Below, piece by piece: positions 9,301 to 20,221 of a stretch of 64,000 bases of DNA (the stretch's first letter is position 1; every line of letters starts with the position of its first letter). Made by a program: the position numbers and the translations under genes. Location of the stretch: NCBI GenBank assembly GCA_963971425.1, contig OZ020516.1, positions 15,550,593-15,614,592 of the forward strand, in the 5' to 3' direction. Under the pieces are notes generated by a model. The model was not told the origin of the DNA. It worked only from the letters and a program-made list of their open reading frames with translations, and did not search any database. Source of the stretch: Bryoerythrophyllum caledonicum (Eukaryota > Streptophyta > Bryopsida > Pottiales > Pottiaceae).

Positions 9301-12154
9301 TCAGCATGTGGCACGGCGAACGTTCTGGTCCCCGAGTGAAGCTTGTCTGTACTCCACAGGCGTGAACTCTCCTAAGTGGCTACCAGCTGATGCAGGACCC
9401 CAAGTACATGAACCAAGCTCCCAAACGTGGTTGGCCACACCATGATTGCTGGTCACCATGTCCAAACCTGGGACCATCTGATGGTTTGACACGCCATCCA
9501 TGCTGTCAACGAGTGGTGCACACGGAGCACCTCCAGAATAGTACTCAGATGGGTTGTACCATTCCGGAACTGCGTCAGAGTTTGCTAAGTCCAACAATGT
9601 CAAAAAGTCTTCATCGGTGCAGGCTTGTTGTGTCCCTCCACGCAGCATCTCCCTCCCGTTCTCCTCAAGCCTTGGCACTACTAGCTGTGGTGCTGCTAGA
9701 CAAGTTGGCACTCGTTAATACAAGAAAGTTAAAACAATCACAGAACCAGGTCCTACAGATTCCTCAAGATCACATCTTAAAGATACTTCAGAACGTAAAG
9801 AACAAAGTCTTTCCCGTACTTCTGCAAGCTACAAAACAACAAATTATACGCCTGCAACTAGAGCGGAACCAATTTTTTCTTGTCAAAGGTACCAAAAGAC
9901 TAATCGGTTGCAATCAAGACCGAATTTTGGGATCGGGTTTTTCAATCCGGTTTCACTAATTACCAGATTCTTAGTCAGGTAGATATGCACAGCGCTCATC
10001 ACGCAGAGGCCACATCATCTCCTATTACATCATCATGTCTGAGCCCCTGAAATATATTTATTTGTCCAGTATAAAAGGATTGAAGGAATCACTCACCAGG
10101 TGGCAGTGAGTGCATTGAGCTCGCCTGAGGCTCATCCCAATTGCCAGTTTGACACATGGGTGACACTTCCTCGCTATGATCGGAAAAGGTCTGCCCTCCT
10201 AGTGGTGTAGTGGGATCGCTGTCTTCACCCCACCTACCTTTCTGAGGACTCATAAGGAGGGCTGCGACATCTGGAGGCACACTACCATTACCGTTATTAG
10301 ATGAAAGAACCATCAACTGGTCAATGAGATCCATGCTCAAACGCACTTGTTCGACTCCTTCCATGGGATGCGCCTCCTGCACAAACAAAATGGAACAGCA
10401 CCGTTATTCTGTAGAATGTTTATAAACTAACAACAAAAACGAACACCTACAAAATAAAATGTTCCTGGACAAGCTTCTTACAGTTTCTGAAATGGAACTT
10501 ATCATGAAAAGATAACACAACAAAGTCATACAAGGATATGCAAGGCCAGTAATCAAAACTCGCAGCTACACAAAGAGAACGGAAAACAAACAACGAAAAC
10601 AACGTCATTTAACTACAACTCTGTACCTGCATCAAGGCTTCGAGGAAGTTGCTGGCGTTTGAGCCATAGCTCTCAGACTCTGACAATATATTATTAGATG
10701 TTATAATCGGGCTTGGATTTATGATCGAAGACCGCTGCGTGCCTGCACTATCGGCAGACTCCGCTGATTGGCTTGAAGGGAGCTCTAGTTTCAAACTGGC
10801 AACAGATACTTGAGGTTTATAGAGCAAATTTAGATTTCCGTAGACGGGCATCCGGTCATAGAGCATCATGTTCCGATCAGGTTCGTTTCCAAATCCCGAC
10901 AACACAGCCCTAGTCATAATGCCACGGTCGGAAGCTTGGCTGGGTGAAAAGAAATCCGGCTGCAGGTTCATGTTTCTCCCATCAGGAAGCTGTGAGAGAC
11001 AAACGGATCCACTACCTACAGCGTTCCTGCCGAGCTGACTGCTTCTCATCATTTCCGCATGTTCAAACGGATTACCGATGCCCTTGTTCAGCAGATGGTT
11101 AGTCCCTTGATTTGTTGCAGAACTTGGTGGAAGGGCATTCATGGAAGCCCAATTGCTTATCAAGCAATTGTCACGCGCAGTGCTGGCGTGAAGGTTCTGC
11201 AGATGATCACCTGCAACCGCCAGTATGATTAGCAGGGTATCAGACATCATGCCAACTAAGCGTGCGAGAAGACTTACGCAACATTATAAGACACGAGGTC
11301 AAGATACTAGGTCTAAATACCTGGCTGCGCAAAACCTGAAGCGAAATCACAATCTGCATCCTTCGCAGATATAAATTTTCTGCCGTCTGACGGTTCTACA
11401 TAATACTGATTAGAGCTGGATTTTGCCTTGTCCTGAGGATACACTGGCAATCCCGCTCGGGTTCTCCGCTTTATCCGCGTGTTCCAATAATTCTTGATCT
11501 CATTGTCCGTTCGTCCGGGAAGCTGTGGCAAACACATCCACCAGAAAAAACGGACATAAAAACACATGAAAGTTTTAAACATGAATTTAAGCAGCACGAC
11601 TTCCCCCATTTACAACAACCGCAAATCGTAAGGTATTTTAACAGTTTTTATTGTAAATATAATGGTAGGCATCGTCCTCATTTGCTCTCCTGTCGGTGCT
11701 CTCATGGCAGTAGAGTTAAGTGACAATTTGCTTGACAATAAAGACTAGAACAAAACATAAACGTTCGCATATTAAAAGAACCAACAGACAGAGAACTTCG
11801 TCATACTGAAGACTATTGTAGGGAAAACATAGGTAAGAAAACGAGTAGAGCAGAAGTTACTTGAGCAGCCATGCGAGCCCACTTGTTGCCAAGCTTCGCA
11901 TGAAGGTCGACAATGGTGCGCTCTTCCTCCGGAGTGAAGGCGCCTTTCTTGAGGTTTGGACGCAGATGGTTGGCCCAGCGGAGGCGGCAGCTTTTCCCAC
12001 AGCGAAACAAGCCAGAGTGCTTTTGCACAGAATTCCAGTTACCCTCACCATGCTTGGTCACATAAGAAATTAAGATCGAATCCTCCGCAGACGTCCACGG
12101 GCCCTTCTTCAAAGCTCCACCGTCCATGCCATTAATATCAGACGCCAAATCCAT
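9301..12154 (-). CDS. GAMYB: GAMYB-type R2R3-MYB transcription factor
   Basis: Five exons on the minus strand: 12154-11861, 11522-11321, 11210-10627, 10376-10097 and 9695-9301. All junctions are GT-AG and all phases agree, giving 584 residues (family members are usually around 500-570). Residues ~14-66 are R2 (W-T-SAED...[21 protein letters not shown]) and ~67-118 are R3 ([20 protein letters not shown]..., [16 protein letters not shown]). Next comes the GAMYB box-1-like [11 protein letters not shown], then [17 protein letters not shown] and a C-terminal [12 protein letters not shown]...VPEWYN block. GAMYBs are nuclear activators of anther/tapetum, spore and gibberellin-linked genes. The coding strand carries a miR159/319-type site. 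The second R2R3 intron at Q|LPGRT is typical of the family. The last junction (CCTG|GTGAGT to CTAG|CAGC) is chosen by phase and has no transcript support. Confidence 0.92.
10767..10787 (-). promoter_or_regulatory. miR159/miR319-type target site in GAMYB exon 3
   Basis: The mRNA-sense sequence is TAGAGCTCCCTTCAAGCCAA plus T, coding ELPSSQ around residue 307. From memory, miR159 (UUUGGAUUGAAGGGAGCUCUA) pairs with it with two mismatches, at miRNA positions 1 and 6, and the whole central cleavage region is paired. The miR319 form pairs less well, with about five mismatches. GAMYB mRNAs are the classic miR159 targets at exactly this ELPS-coding position. Confidence 0.75.
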
Positions 12155-13140
12155 GGCTCACCGCAACGGTAACCTCTCTCCCGAACAACCGCCCCCGGTC
12201 AGATCAATTGCCGCCACACAACAACCTCCACAGACCTCTCCCCCTCAGCAGCAACAGCAGCAGCAGCTTCACACTCCGCCCTGTGTATCTTCTCCTCCTC
12301 CTCCTCCTAAACCAAAAACCGAACTCCCTCCTCCTAGACCAATTCCCTTCCTCCTCGCGGCCCGCGCTCCATTATCACACTCCCAACAGCATTCCTAAAC
12401 CGGCTCTAAAACCACCACAAACACATCACCAAACTCCCCTGAACTTCCTCCTTCTCCCTCCAGCTTCCCCTCCCCCATACCTCTCCCCGCTAACCAACCA
12501 ACTCCTAAAAACCACAACCCCCGGACCTCCACTCCCAAACACCAGCCATTGTCCTCCCCCCCCTCACCTCCACTCCTAGCCTAACAAAATCAGCAACCAC
12601 AAAAAAACAAGAAACCATGACTTCCTCGCCCTCTACCAATTCTCCGACGACTTAACCGGAGCGAAACGAGAAAGAGAGACGGTCGCGGAGGAAACAGCAA
12701 GAAGAAGAGCGTGCGTGGTCGCGGAGGGCTAACCCCAGCCACAGAGCAGCGCCACACCCACGATCAATGCCCGCAGCGCGCCACGACCGCCATCGCCTCC
12801 ACCTCCACCTCCACCTCCGCCTCCGCCTCCGCCATCGCCATCGCCATCGCCATCGCCGTCCTCGTGTGGCAGCACGCCATGAGGGTTTGCTGCCGCTTCA
12901 CTGCAGCGCCCTCTGCAACAACGCACTCTGGGATAGCCTGCGCGGAATGTAGCAGCAGTCCATCGCCCCATACAAACCAAAATCAAACGTCGAGGGGGCC
13001 AGGCCGACGTGGCCCCCCTCCGATCCGACCTGGCACTCCACGTAGGCGCCGGGGCTCCACGTAGACGCCGGGGCGCGTCGTAAACCGTCTCGGCGCCTAA
13101 AGGCAGCAGGCTGTACCCGCGGGGGACATTTACGGGCTAA
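12155..13140 (-). promoter_or_regulatory. GAMYB leader/promoter region, pyrimidine-rich on the plus strand
   Basis: Immediately upstream of the GAMYB ATG the plus strand is a long CT/CA-rich stretch, so the transcript leader would be purine-rich, followed by a GC-rich block. No coding region is convincing: several frames are open on both strands because of composition. It ends at about 13140, where AT-rich DNA starts. Confidence 0.4.
12791..12860. repeat. Trinucleotide-type simple repeat
   Basis: Imperfect run of cctcca, then cctccg, then gccatc units. It lies about 650 bp upstream of the GAMYB start codon and explains the low-complexity open frames there. Confidence 0.8.
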
Positions 13141-15115
13141 TCTCACTTTTATGTTTAGTGTAGTGGTACTTTACTGTAACTTTTTACTTTTGACGAAGAT
13201 AGTACATCCCTCTATGCTGCTTAACCCTACTAATCGCAACATCATCTACACAGTGGGTACATCTCATCGTGTAGCGCATTTATTAGAAGCACAAGGATCC
13301 CAGGAACTTCAATTGGGCCGTGGATCAAACAGAGACGAGGTATCGCTCCACCAATTCGCAAAGTACTCCACCTATGGGCCTCTCGTCCTTGCAGGGTTTA
13401 AGGGGGTGATCATTATCAACGTAGAGACTTATAACATATGTAAATCATGTAGTGTGCCCACGCTAAACATGAAATTTAGAGTAGTTTTGGAGGTGGTTAG
13501 TGAGCCAAGAAGTTGAGGGATGTATCTTGGCTTGGGGCTGTTGGTGGTGGTGGATGATTGGAGGGGGCTAAGCCAAATAATATCAGGAAGGAAGTAGGCA
13601 GCAATGTGGACAGGGGAGTACGGAAGCTTGTGTATCTGGAGAGGAGGAGTTCATTTTACAGCTGCTTGTGTTTGTCAATTTCTATTGGTTGTACTTGTGT
13701 TTGTCTGGGTGGAATGACTTTTGTCTCTGTTGTATGCTGACCTCACCTTCTCATTGGTTTGTTAAAAAGGTTAAAAAATCAACATGTGGAAGTTCACCTC
13801 TCACAGGGGCAAAAGTCTTGAGGTGGGCTTTTGCAAAATCTCGGCCACGTTTCCATGATTTCTAATTTTTGAAATGTTGTACTAAGGCGCAAGAAGATAA
13901 GAGTTGCATGGGGCTATAAGTTTTATTCTTATTGGACCTATAGGAAGAGAAAAAGGTTTGCCATCTTGTTGGGGTTCAAACTTTTATTTTAATGGAAGTC
14001 AAAGGTTTCTCCCACCTTTTTGGAGCAACGTGCACTACACAGATTACATTCCCTCAAAACATTTGAGTATCTAAAATCTCATTTGGTGTTTTTTTTTTTT
14101 TTTTGGCTTCAGGAAGAAGCACGAGTTTTGGTTTTAACCATTTGGATTTTCATTTTACACAAGTATGAATTAATTGAAATGTGATTTGGTGATTTTTGAA
14201 CTTCTCTTTATTGCTTAGTTTTGTTGAATTTGCTTCACTTCTCCAATTCCTAAAAGATTGGTGAACAAGGAAATAACATCACGTACATTGTAATGGTATG
14301 AAATCTACAGGTTTTGTAATGTGTAAATCCAACAACAAGTGAAGTCAAAGTTTGCTAATCCTTTAGATGCAAGGAAGAAGAAAAAGGGTTTTCTTTGCTT
14401 TAAACTCTACAATCTTCCAATGTGGATGATCAAAGATTATAAAAATTTGCATGCATGTGAGTTTCCAATGTTAGGGTATTGTTACTTATACTTTCCATTC
14501 AATTTTAGGGTATTGTTACTTGTATTTTCCAAGGCATACCATTGTAAAAGAGTATCTTGATGTGTGGGGCAGTTATTGAAGATTACATGCCTGCCATTTG
14601 CTGCCTAGTTGGGACATGCGATCCTGAATTTTTTCTAGAAATTCTCCAGAACCATAACTCTTGGTTTGCACGAGCCTTGTATCTATTGGAATAGGGTCAT
14701 TCTTCATCCGAGAGTTGATCGTATGACTTATCCATTCAATTCTAAAATGATTTTGAATTAATGTATATTACACATATGATTGATAAAATATAACCGTGTA
14801 CCGCATTATAACAACAAACAAAGTATACTCTTAGACTTATCCTGGAAGGCGCCCAAGAGTTATGACCTCGTTTCTCATTAAAATTAGCTCTAAATTCCTA
14901 CAATTGATTCAAAGAGGAGAAATGCAGCAAAACATTATGGTACTATGTGACCTCTTTTTCTATTTTCTCAATGGTTGCTAGAGCTATATTCAACTTGGGT
15001 TCGGAACCACCAAGCTCTTCCATTAATTTAATAAAGATTCACCACCAAACCCTTCCATTGATCTAACAACCATCAAGAGTAAGGAAATAGGAATATTATA
15101 AATCAAAACATTGAA
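13141..15115. other. AT-rich intergenic DNA without a recognisable gene
   Basis: Short open frames lack domains. It includes a T-run at 14091-14104 and scattered phrases of the TTAA repeat family, such as gaagtcaaagtttgctaatcc near 14340. Probably decayed repeats. Confidence 0.5.
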
Positions 15116-15119
15116 CTAA

Positions 15120-15190
15120 CCCTTTTATGACAATACCTATATTTGTGTGAGCAAAAACAACCTCTTTTGACCTTGCACGTGGTTAGAGGG
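15120..15190. mobile_element. 71-bp TTAA mini-element, copy a
   Basis: Flanked by CTAA (15116-15119) and TTAA (15191-15194). It starts CCCTTTTATGAC and ends GGTTAGAGGG. It matches copy b across its whole length and shares ccTcTTTTGACCTTGCACGT. Confidence 0.65.
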
Positions 15191-15300
15191 TTAAGATGCA
15201 AATTCTATTATGTAATTAATAGCAATTGGTACTTGTTCACATAGCAGAGCATGTTTAACTTCTTAAGAATGGATGTATGTAAACAGAAGGATCGAATTAA

Positions 15301-15371
15301 CCCTTTAACCACAAGACCTACAACCGTGTGACCAAAAATGACCACTTTTGACCTTGCACGTCGCTAAAGGG
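15301..15371. mobile_element. 71-bp TTAA mini-element, copy b
   Basis: Flanked by perfect TTAA at 15297-15300 and 15372-15375. The ends CCCTTTAACC and GCTAAAGGG form a short inverted repeat. It has the same length as copy a, 110 bp away. Confidence 0.7.
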
Positions 15372-16043
15372 TTAAGTTGCGGTTTCAATGTTTCCTACCA
15401 AATGACAAACTCCATTGCATAAGTTCAAGAAAGGCTGGGGTGGCAACTATTTAAATGTTTGTTACAAAATGGGCAAATGTTGCTCACCCACCGTGGTATA
15501 TGATGATATTTATTGTAGGAAGAAAGGAGGGGGTCCACCCACTACTCAGTTATTACTATGTATGTCCTGCCCGTCACTTTTGGAATAGTAAATTTAAATC
15601 ATACAACTGATCTTGCCCACAATCTACGGGGTCATTTGGGAGCGTCTGGTGGTAGATTTTGCCCATTTGACATCATATGTAGTGTGCCTAGTTAGTTACC
15701 GAGCTGCTCCAAGGACAATCTTCGTAACACAAACCACATCATTAGAGCAACACATAGCCTAACTTAGCACGCTGTAAGATCTTGAAATGAATACTTGACA
15801 TGTTTAACGTTGTACAAGTTTCCATTGTGGACACATTGAAATTGGTACACCGCTGCCGTACCATCACTAGAGTGTACACACCCTCATGATATTACAGTAC
15901 CAGACAGAACGTGCATTATTGCAATAAAATTCTAGTGTTTTGCATTGTAAAATTGGATGACTTCCGTCATACAAAATGCATGCAAATCATATTAGAATAG
16001 CGAAGCCTTTCAAAATAGGAAAAATTTGAAATTTTAGCTTTAA

Positions 16044-16318
16044 CCCTTTAAGGCCTGTAAGGCCATGGGAGGGTCGTTTTTGGTGCTTTGGATGTTGTTA
16101 CATTCCCCATGATTAACAGTTGTTGCAGTCTTCAGTATGCACATAGAGCTCCGCAAGAGCTTTCCAATGCATCTCCATGATCTCCAATTGATGCAAGCAT
16201 CGGCAAACTACAAAGATATTTGTGATGGAATGCATCCACTGTGTATATTATGTTTTGCATAATCTATTACGCTTGTAGATTCTCCCGAGACCTCGTGGTC
16301 CACTTAAGCGTTAAATGG
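16044..16318. mobile_element. 275-bp TTAA mini-element
   Basis: TTAA (16040-16043) then CCCTTTAAGGCCTGTAAGGCC; the right side reads GACCTCGTGGTCCACTTAAG...ATGG before TTAA (16319-16322). It has the same end type as the other small TTAA elements in the window. No coding capacity. Confidence 0.55.
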
Positions 16319-16429
16319 TTAAGGGAGTTATTGTAAAAGCACACAAAGTGTTAATACTACATATGTCTTTAAATTTGTAATGTCATTAATGGTTTGCCTT
16401 AAATAGCTATTAGATGTAATGAGGGTGAT

Positions 16430-16745
16430 CTTCTCTCAACTAGAATCCTTTACATGAAAAGAAGAGTTTGGTGGTCTTTTAAGTCAAGTTAGGGCAATTG
16501 CTCTTGGAGATAGTTGCACCAATTCTCAATTTGTTTAGTCTTAACATGTAAAAGACTATTTGCCCCTCAAGCAACATTTTTCATTACAAACAAGTTCCTT
16601 GTAACTCAATTTTGATCATGAATACTTGAAAGATATTATGAAGATGTTGCATAGTAGTAGCTTTGTAAGAAAATGATTATTTTTCACATTGGGCTTCAAG
16701 AAAGAAAACAAATTATGTTGTTGGAAGTGCAATGTGCTCAAAGTG
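16430..16745 (+). repeat. Dispersed repeat, inverted partner near 40.25-40.55 kb
   Basis: Phrases here (agaagagtttggtggtcttt, agggcaattgctc, ttgggcttcaagaaagaaaac) reappear in reverse orientation and order at 40.25-40.55 kb. The family is unknown and no coding capacity is evident. The remaining stretches at 16323-16430 and 16745-17280 show nothing recognisable. Confidence 0.55.
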
Positions 16746-17279
16746 CAATTTGATCCAACACCCAATTAAGCAATTATGCACTTAGCCAAGTGCACTGATT
16801 GCTGGTAGAAAGCCGCAAGTTTTTTGCTCCTAACGTAAAAAAAATCAAAATTTGGCAAGAGTTTAGTTTGTTTTTTGTCACAAAATTTTGGTGTTTGTTG
16901 TGTCAAACATTGACATCTTCATGTTCATATAAGTGATATATTTTTTATATTTGCTACCTTTTTTTAGAAAATATGTGATTTCTAATCTAGTTTGCAAATC
17001 CTGCTACAAAATAATAATCATGTGGCCAAAGAGATTATAAATGTGTTTTGAGTTATTATAGGATTTTAGAGTACTGCATTACAAATACAATGTGTAAGAG
17101 ATACAAAAATATATATGCAATTTCCTAAGACAGTGTAAAGTACCTCACTGTATTTTATAATGCAAAAACATACATAATCAAGCAATTCCACACTATTGCA
17201 GAGGGATTCTAAAATCAAACATATCATATGGACTAGCCAATATATAAATATATACCACCCACCGAACGTGAATTGAGAA

Positions 17280-17600
17280 TTTTTGAACCTCCACTCATTG
17301 CACAATTTTTTTGAATGTGCTACACTCTTTTTCTACCTCTAAAAATTGGTACACATGGAATTAACAGCGTGCTTAACATTATGGTAATTATTTGAAACCT
17401 TTTATAGTGCAAAAATTAGACACCAATTGAAGTTAAAGTCTGCTAATCCAGAAAACGCAGGGAAGAAAATGAGCCTTTTCTCTACTTCAAACATTATAAT
17501 CTCTCAATCTGTGCGGTTAAACTTTATGAAATTTTGTGAGCATATTACTGAATAAGTCATTATTCAGATCCTACGGTTGGAACTACAAAAAAAAATTTTA
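17280..17600 (-). mobile_element. Inverted fragment of the ~940-bp TTAA family
   Basis: Read on the minus strand it has the family order: ccgtaggatct, the ttcttccctgcgtt block, the ttgcac/aggt block, then the gtgtagcac block. It is truncated on both sides and has no terminal repeats. Confidence 0.55.
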
Positions 17601-18359
17601 CTCTTTCTTCCTTGCTAATTGCACAAAAACAAGCATTTTTTACGATTTTTGGTTGAGATATTCTCAATATAATTCATGGACCAACGTACATTGGGTATCA
17701 ATAACAAGTGTATCACCAGCAGGGTATGACTTCCTGGGCACCACTACCCAGTTATCAACTTAGGGTATCATTTTAGGGTTTTGGATTAGGGTTTTGAAAT
17801 GCGGGTATCAATCCATTGCACCGTTGGGTAGTCCTACGAGAGGTGTGCGCGCGCACACCCCTGGCAGTAATTGTGAGGGAGGCTGTGAGGGAGGACAATG
17901 GAGAGGAGTTGAGGAGGGGAGGAAAGATGTGGGCAGCTAGAGTTCGGGAGAGATGGGTTTGGGAGAGGGGCTTGAAAGAGAGGGATTCTGCGCCGACCTT
18001 CGCGTCTGCACCAACCTGCACGTCTGCGCCAACCTCTGCCGACCCGAGTCTTGCGCCGACCTCTACGTTTGCGCCGTTCCAAGTACGGATGACAACGAGG
18101 TCGGAAAACGTGCGCGCGGGTGAAGGCTGCACGTGGTACCTGTGAAGACGACGAGGTCGGGAAACCAGCAGACGTTGCACGAAGAGCGTGTCTGCTGGTA
18201 CCTGTGAAGACGTTGCTTGAAGAGCGCGTCTACTAGACGACGTTGCACGAGGCCGGGAAACCAGCGTGTTGCGGTCCGAGCATGTACTATCGTCTGACCC
18301 GAGTCTGATTCCGCAGTCTTGAAGTTGGGCCGAGATCTGCCGACCTCAAGCACGACGTC

Positions 18360-18560
18360 GCCTAACCTCCGCACCTACCTCCGACCCGACGACGTCACAG
18401 AACCTCCGACGACTTCAGCAGCAGCTCTGACCCGACGACTTCACCAGCAGAGAAGACGACTTCACAAGTCCTCCGATCATATCTCGGCCGTCGCTTGACC
18501 TCCGCACCTACCTCCGACCCGACGACTGTACAACACCCGACGACTTCACCAGCAGAGACG
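18360..18560 (+). repeat. Imperfect tandem repeats of a cgacgacttcaccagcag-type unit
   Basis: Units such as cctccgacccgacgacttc and cacctacctccgacccgacg recur irregularly. They lie inside the probable MULE, and similar phrases return near 18810-18840. Confidence 0.55.
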
Positions 18561-18601
18561 CTCTTTGTTCACAAGTCTGCTTCGTCGGGTCACTAGGCAT
18601 A

Positions 18602-18770
18602 GTGGCCGCAGTGATGGGGAGCGTGGAGCCAGCAGCCTCCAACCGTGCGTTTGCATTGGCGTATCTGTTGATAGCATCCCTGTCTGTGGCGGTGGACGTG
18701 GGCCTGTTGCTGTATCAGCAAGTGCAGCTTGTGTACACGGGCCAAACGTATCTAGACACACTGAGCTGGG
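18602..18770 (+). pseudogene. Captured exon-like segment with one membrane helix
   Basis: An open stretch begins MAAVMGSVEPAASNRAFALA, continues with a hydrophobic helix (LAYLLIASLSVAVDVGLLLY), then QLVYTGQTYLDTLS. It has no continuation downstream. The last motif faintly recalls the membrane segment after the DHHC core of plant palmitoyltransferases, but I do not identify it. It is probably a host gene fragment inside the MULE. Confidence 0.35.
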
Positions 18771-19056
18771 GTGGCGGCACTCACCACCCGCGTCGAGGTT
18801 CACAGGAGTTGCACCGACCTCCGACCCGACGTCTTCTCAGGAGTTGCACTGCACCGACCGTCGCCTAGTTGGTGGAAGTATCTTCAAGCCTTCTTCTCTG
18901 CAGCTTCCTGTGAGTGCACGATGATCTGCAGGGAGTATACGTTCTTGCGCTTAAGTGCCAGCGCTTCTTCTTTCTCGCGCGAGTCCAGTTGATGCGCTCC
19001 GTTTCTAATCTAATCTCACTGAAATTAATCTAATCTCACTGAAATTATGCTCACAG

Positions 19057-19300
19057 AAGGAAACCCAGCTTGTTGATCTTTACAGGGATGTTCTTCTCGT
19101 CTACTTCTCATTGCTTTCAGATGCAGAGGAGTTGGCCTCCTCGTTGTCAGACTTTGTAGATCTAACCATCCGCTCCAAGGACTCCACGTCTGTTTGCTCC
19201 GATAGTGTGTGAATTCGAATCATTGATCCTCATGTAAGCGTGTTCATCTCTCAGAATTATCAGCTGCTAACGCTCTCAGAAATTTTTGTCCAAGATCTTG
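19057..19300 (+). pseudogene. Captured host exons with an intron still in place
   Basis: After a cag acceptor at 19056 a clean frame reads KETQLVDLYRDVLLVYFSLL...SDFVDLTIRSKDSTSVCSDS, then stops. Further on, catGTAAGC...ctctcAG looks like a short retained intron, followed by NYQLLTLSEIFVQDLVRMYW and a stop near the element's end. The gene of origin is not recognised. A retained intron would mean capture as DNA, not through RNA. Confidence 0.4.
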
Positions 19301-19549
19301 TCCGGATGTACTGGATGGAGGAGCACCAGTAGTTGGAGGTGTGCGCGCGCACACCTCTAGTCTACGGAATTCCATGAGATCGTCTAGGATCTCATGGGAA
19401 CGCAATGGCTAGGGTTTTTTAGTTTAGGGTTTGGATTCCTAGTGGCGGCGGCTAGGATTTTGATCTGTGGCGGCTAGGGTTTGAATTTGTGGGCTGATTT
19501 GTATAGCTACACATGGCTTCAGTTGTAGTGGTTTTGATGTCACTCAGTA

Positions 19550-19765
19550 CACTAAAGATGATATTTAGTGTTAACCACACTAATTTGTTTAAAAGTGCTA
19601 TAAGTGTTTAATTTTGACGAATATTTTTATCAACTATGTTAACAATGATAACTCTCTTTAAATAGTATTGATAGTTGTGCCCTTGGTAAAAATCTTCTCC
19701 AAAAGAAAAAAGTTATTACATATCCAAAAACATTAGTGTGGTTACACTAAATATCATCTTTAATG
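19550..19765. mobile_element. 216-bp MITE with ~40-bp inverted repeats and TA target (CACTAAA family)
   Basis: TA (19548-19549) then CACTAAAGATGATATTTAGT...; the right end read backwards is CATTAAAGATGATATTTAGT, then TA (19766-19767). The inverted repeats extend about 40 bp, through accacactaat. The end motif and TA target match the 584-bp insertion in the right cystatin arm at 56458-57041. TA duplication suggests the Tc1/mariner superfamily; despite the letters CACTA the 2-bp target argues against En/Spm. Confidence 0.75.
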
Positions 19766-20221
19766 TAGTCGATGTTTTCCACCTTGTATAAACCTTCAAC
19801 TTCTTCTAAATTTGATGTGAACATATTATTTGGTGTCTTTTTTGTGTGCTTATAGATTGATTTTGCCTCACCTTACACTACTGTAAGTTGTAACTATCAT
19901 TTAACTTTGAGTTGCCTATTTCTAATTCAGCAAATAAACAAAGTTAGGAAAACTTACCTTGTTCCCATAAGTTCCCTCTAAACACAAGTTTCCTCCTCCG
20001 GTTTGCACATCACATGCAAAGCCCACAAAAATTAGTAAATGAAAATTAAAATTGACATGGCTTCAACATGATTGCAAGAGAGATCACCTTTGAAATTGGG
20101 AAGAGAAGAGACCTCTAGGGTTTGTAAAGAAACCTTAAGTGGAAGTTCAAACCTTGTGCCTCAAGCTGATTTGTCCAATTTTAACTTTTGACTTTTGACT
20201 TTGTTTTTTCTACTGTATAAA

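Larger units (their letters stand above)
17839..19358. mobile_element. Probable Mutator-like element carrying host exons (Pack-MULE type)
   Basis: Both ends carry the same GC-rich palindrome GGTGTGCGCGCGCACACC (17842-17859 and 19338-19355) inside an inverted terminal repeat AGAGGTGTGCGCGCGCACAC. Next to the ends are AGTCCTACG (left) and AGTCTACGG (right), a possible 9-bp target duplication that has lost one base. The 1.5-kb interior is GC-rich compared with its surroundings and has several exon-like segments but no transposase. Non-autonomous MULEs that pick up host gene pieces look like this. The superfamily assignment is moderate because the target duplication is imperfect. Confidence 0.55.

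Noticed and set aside
12711-13146. Several overlapping frames 0.6-1 kb upstream of GAMYB
   Set aside because: Low-complexity trinucleotide repeat and GC-rich DNA; no domain.
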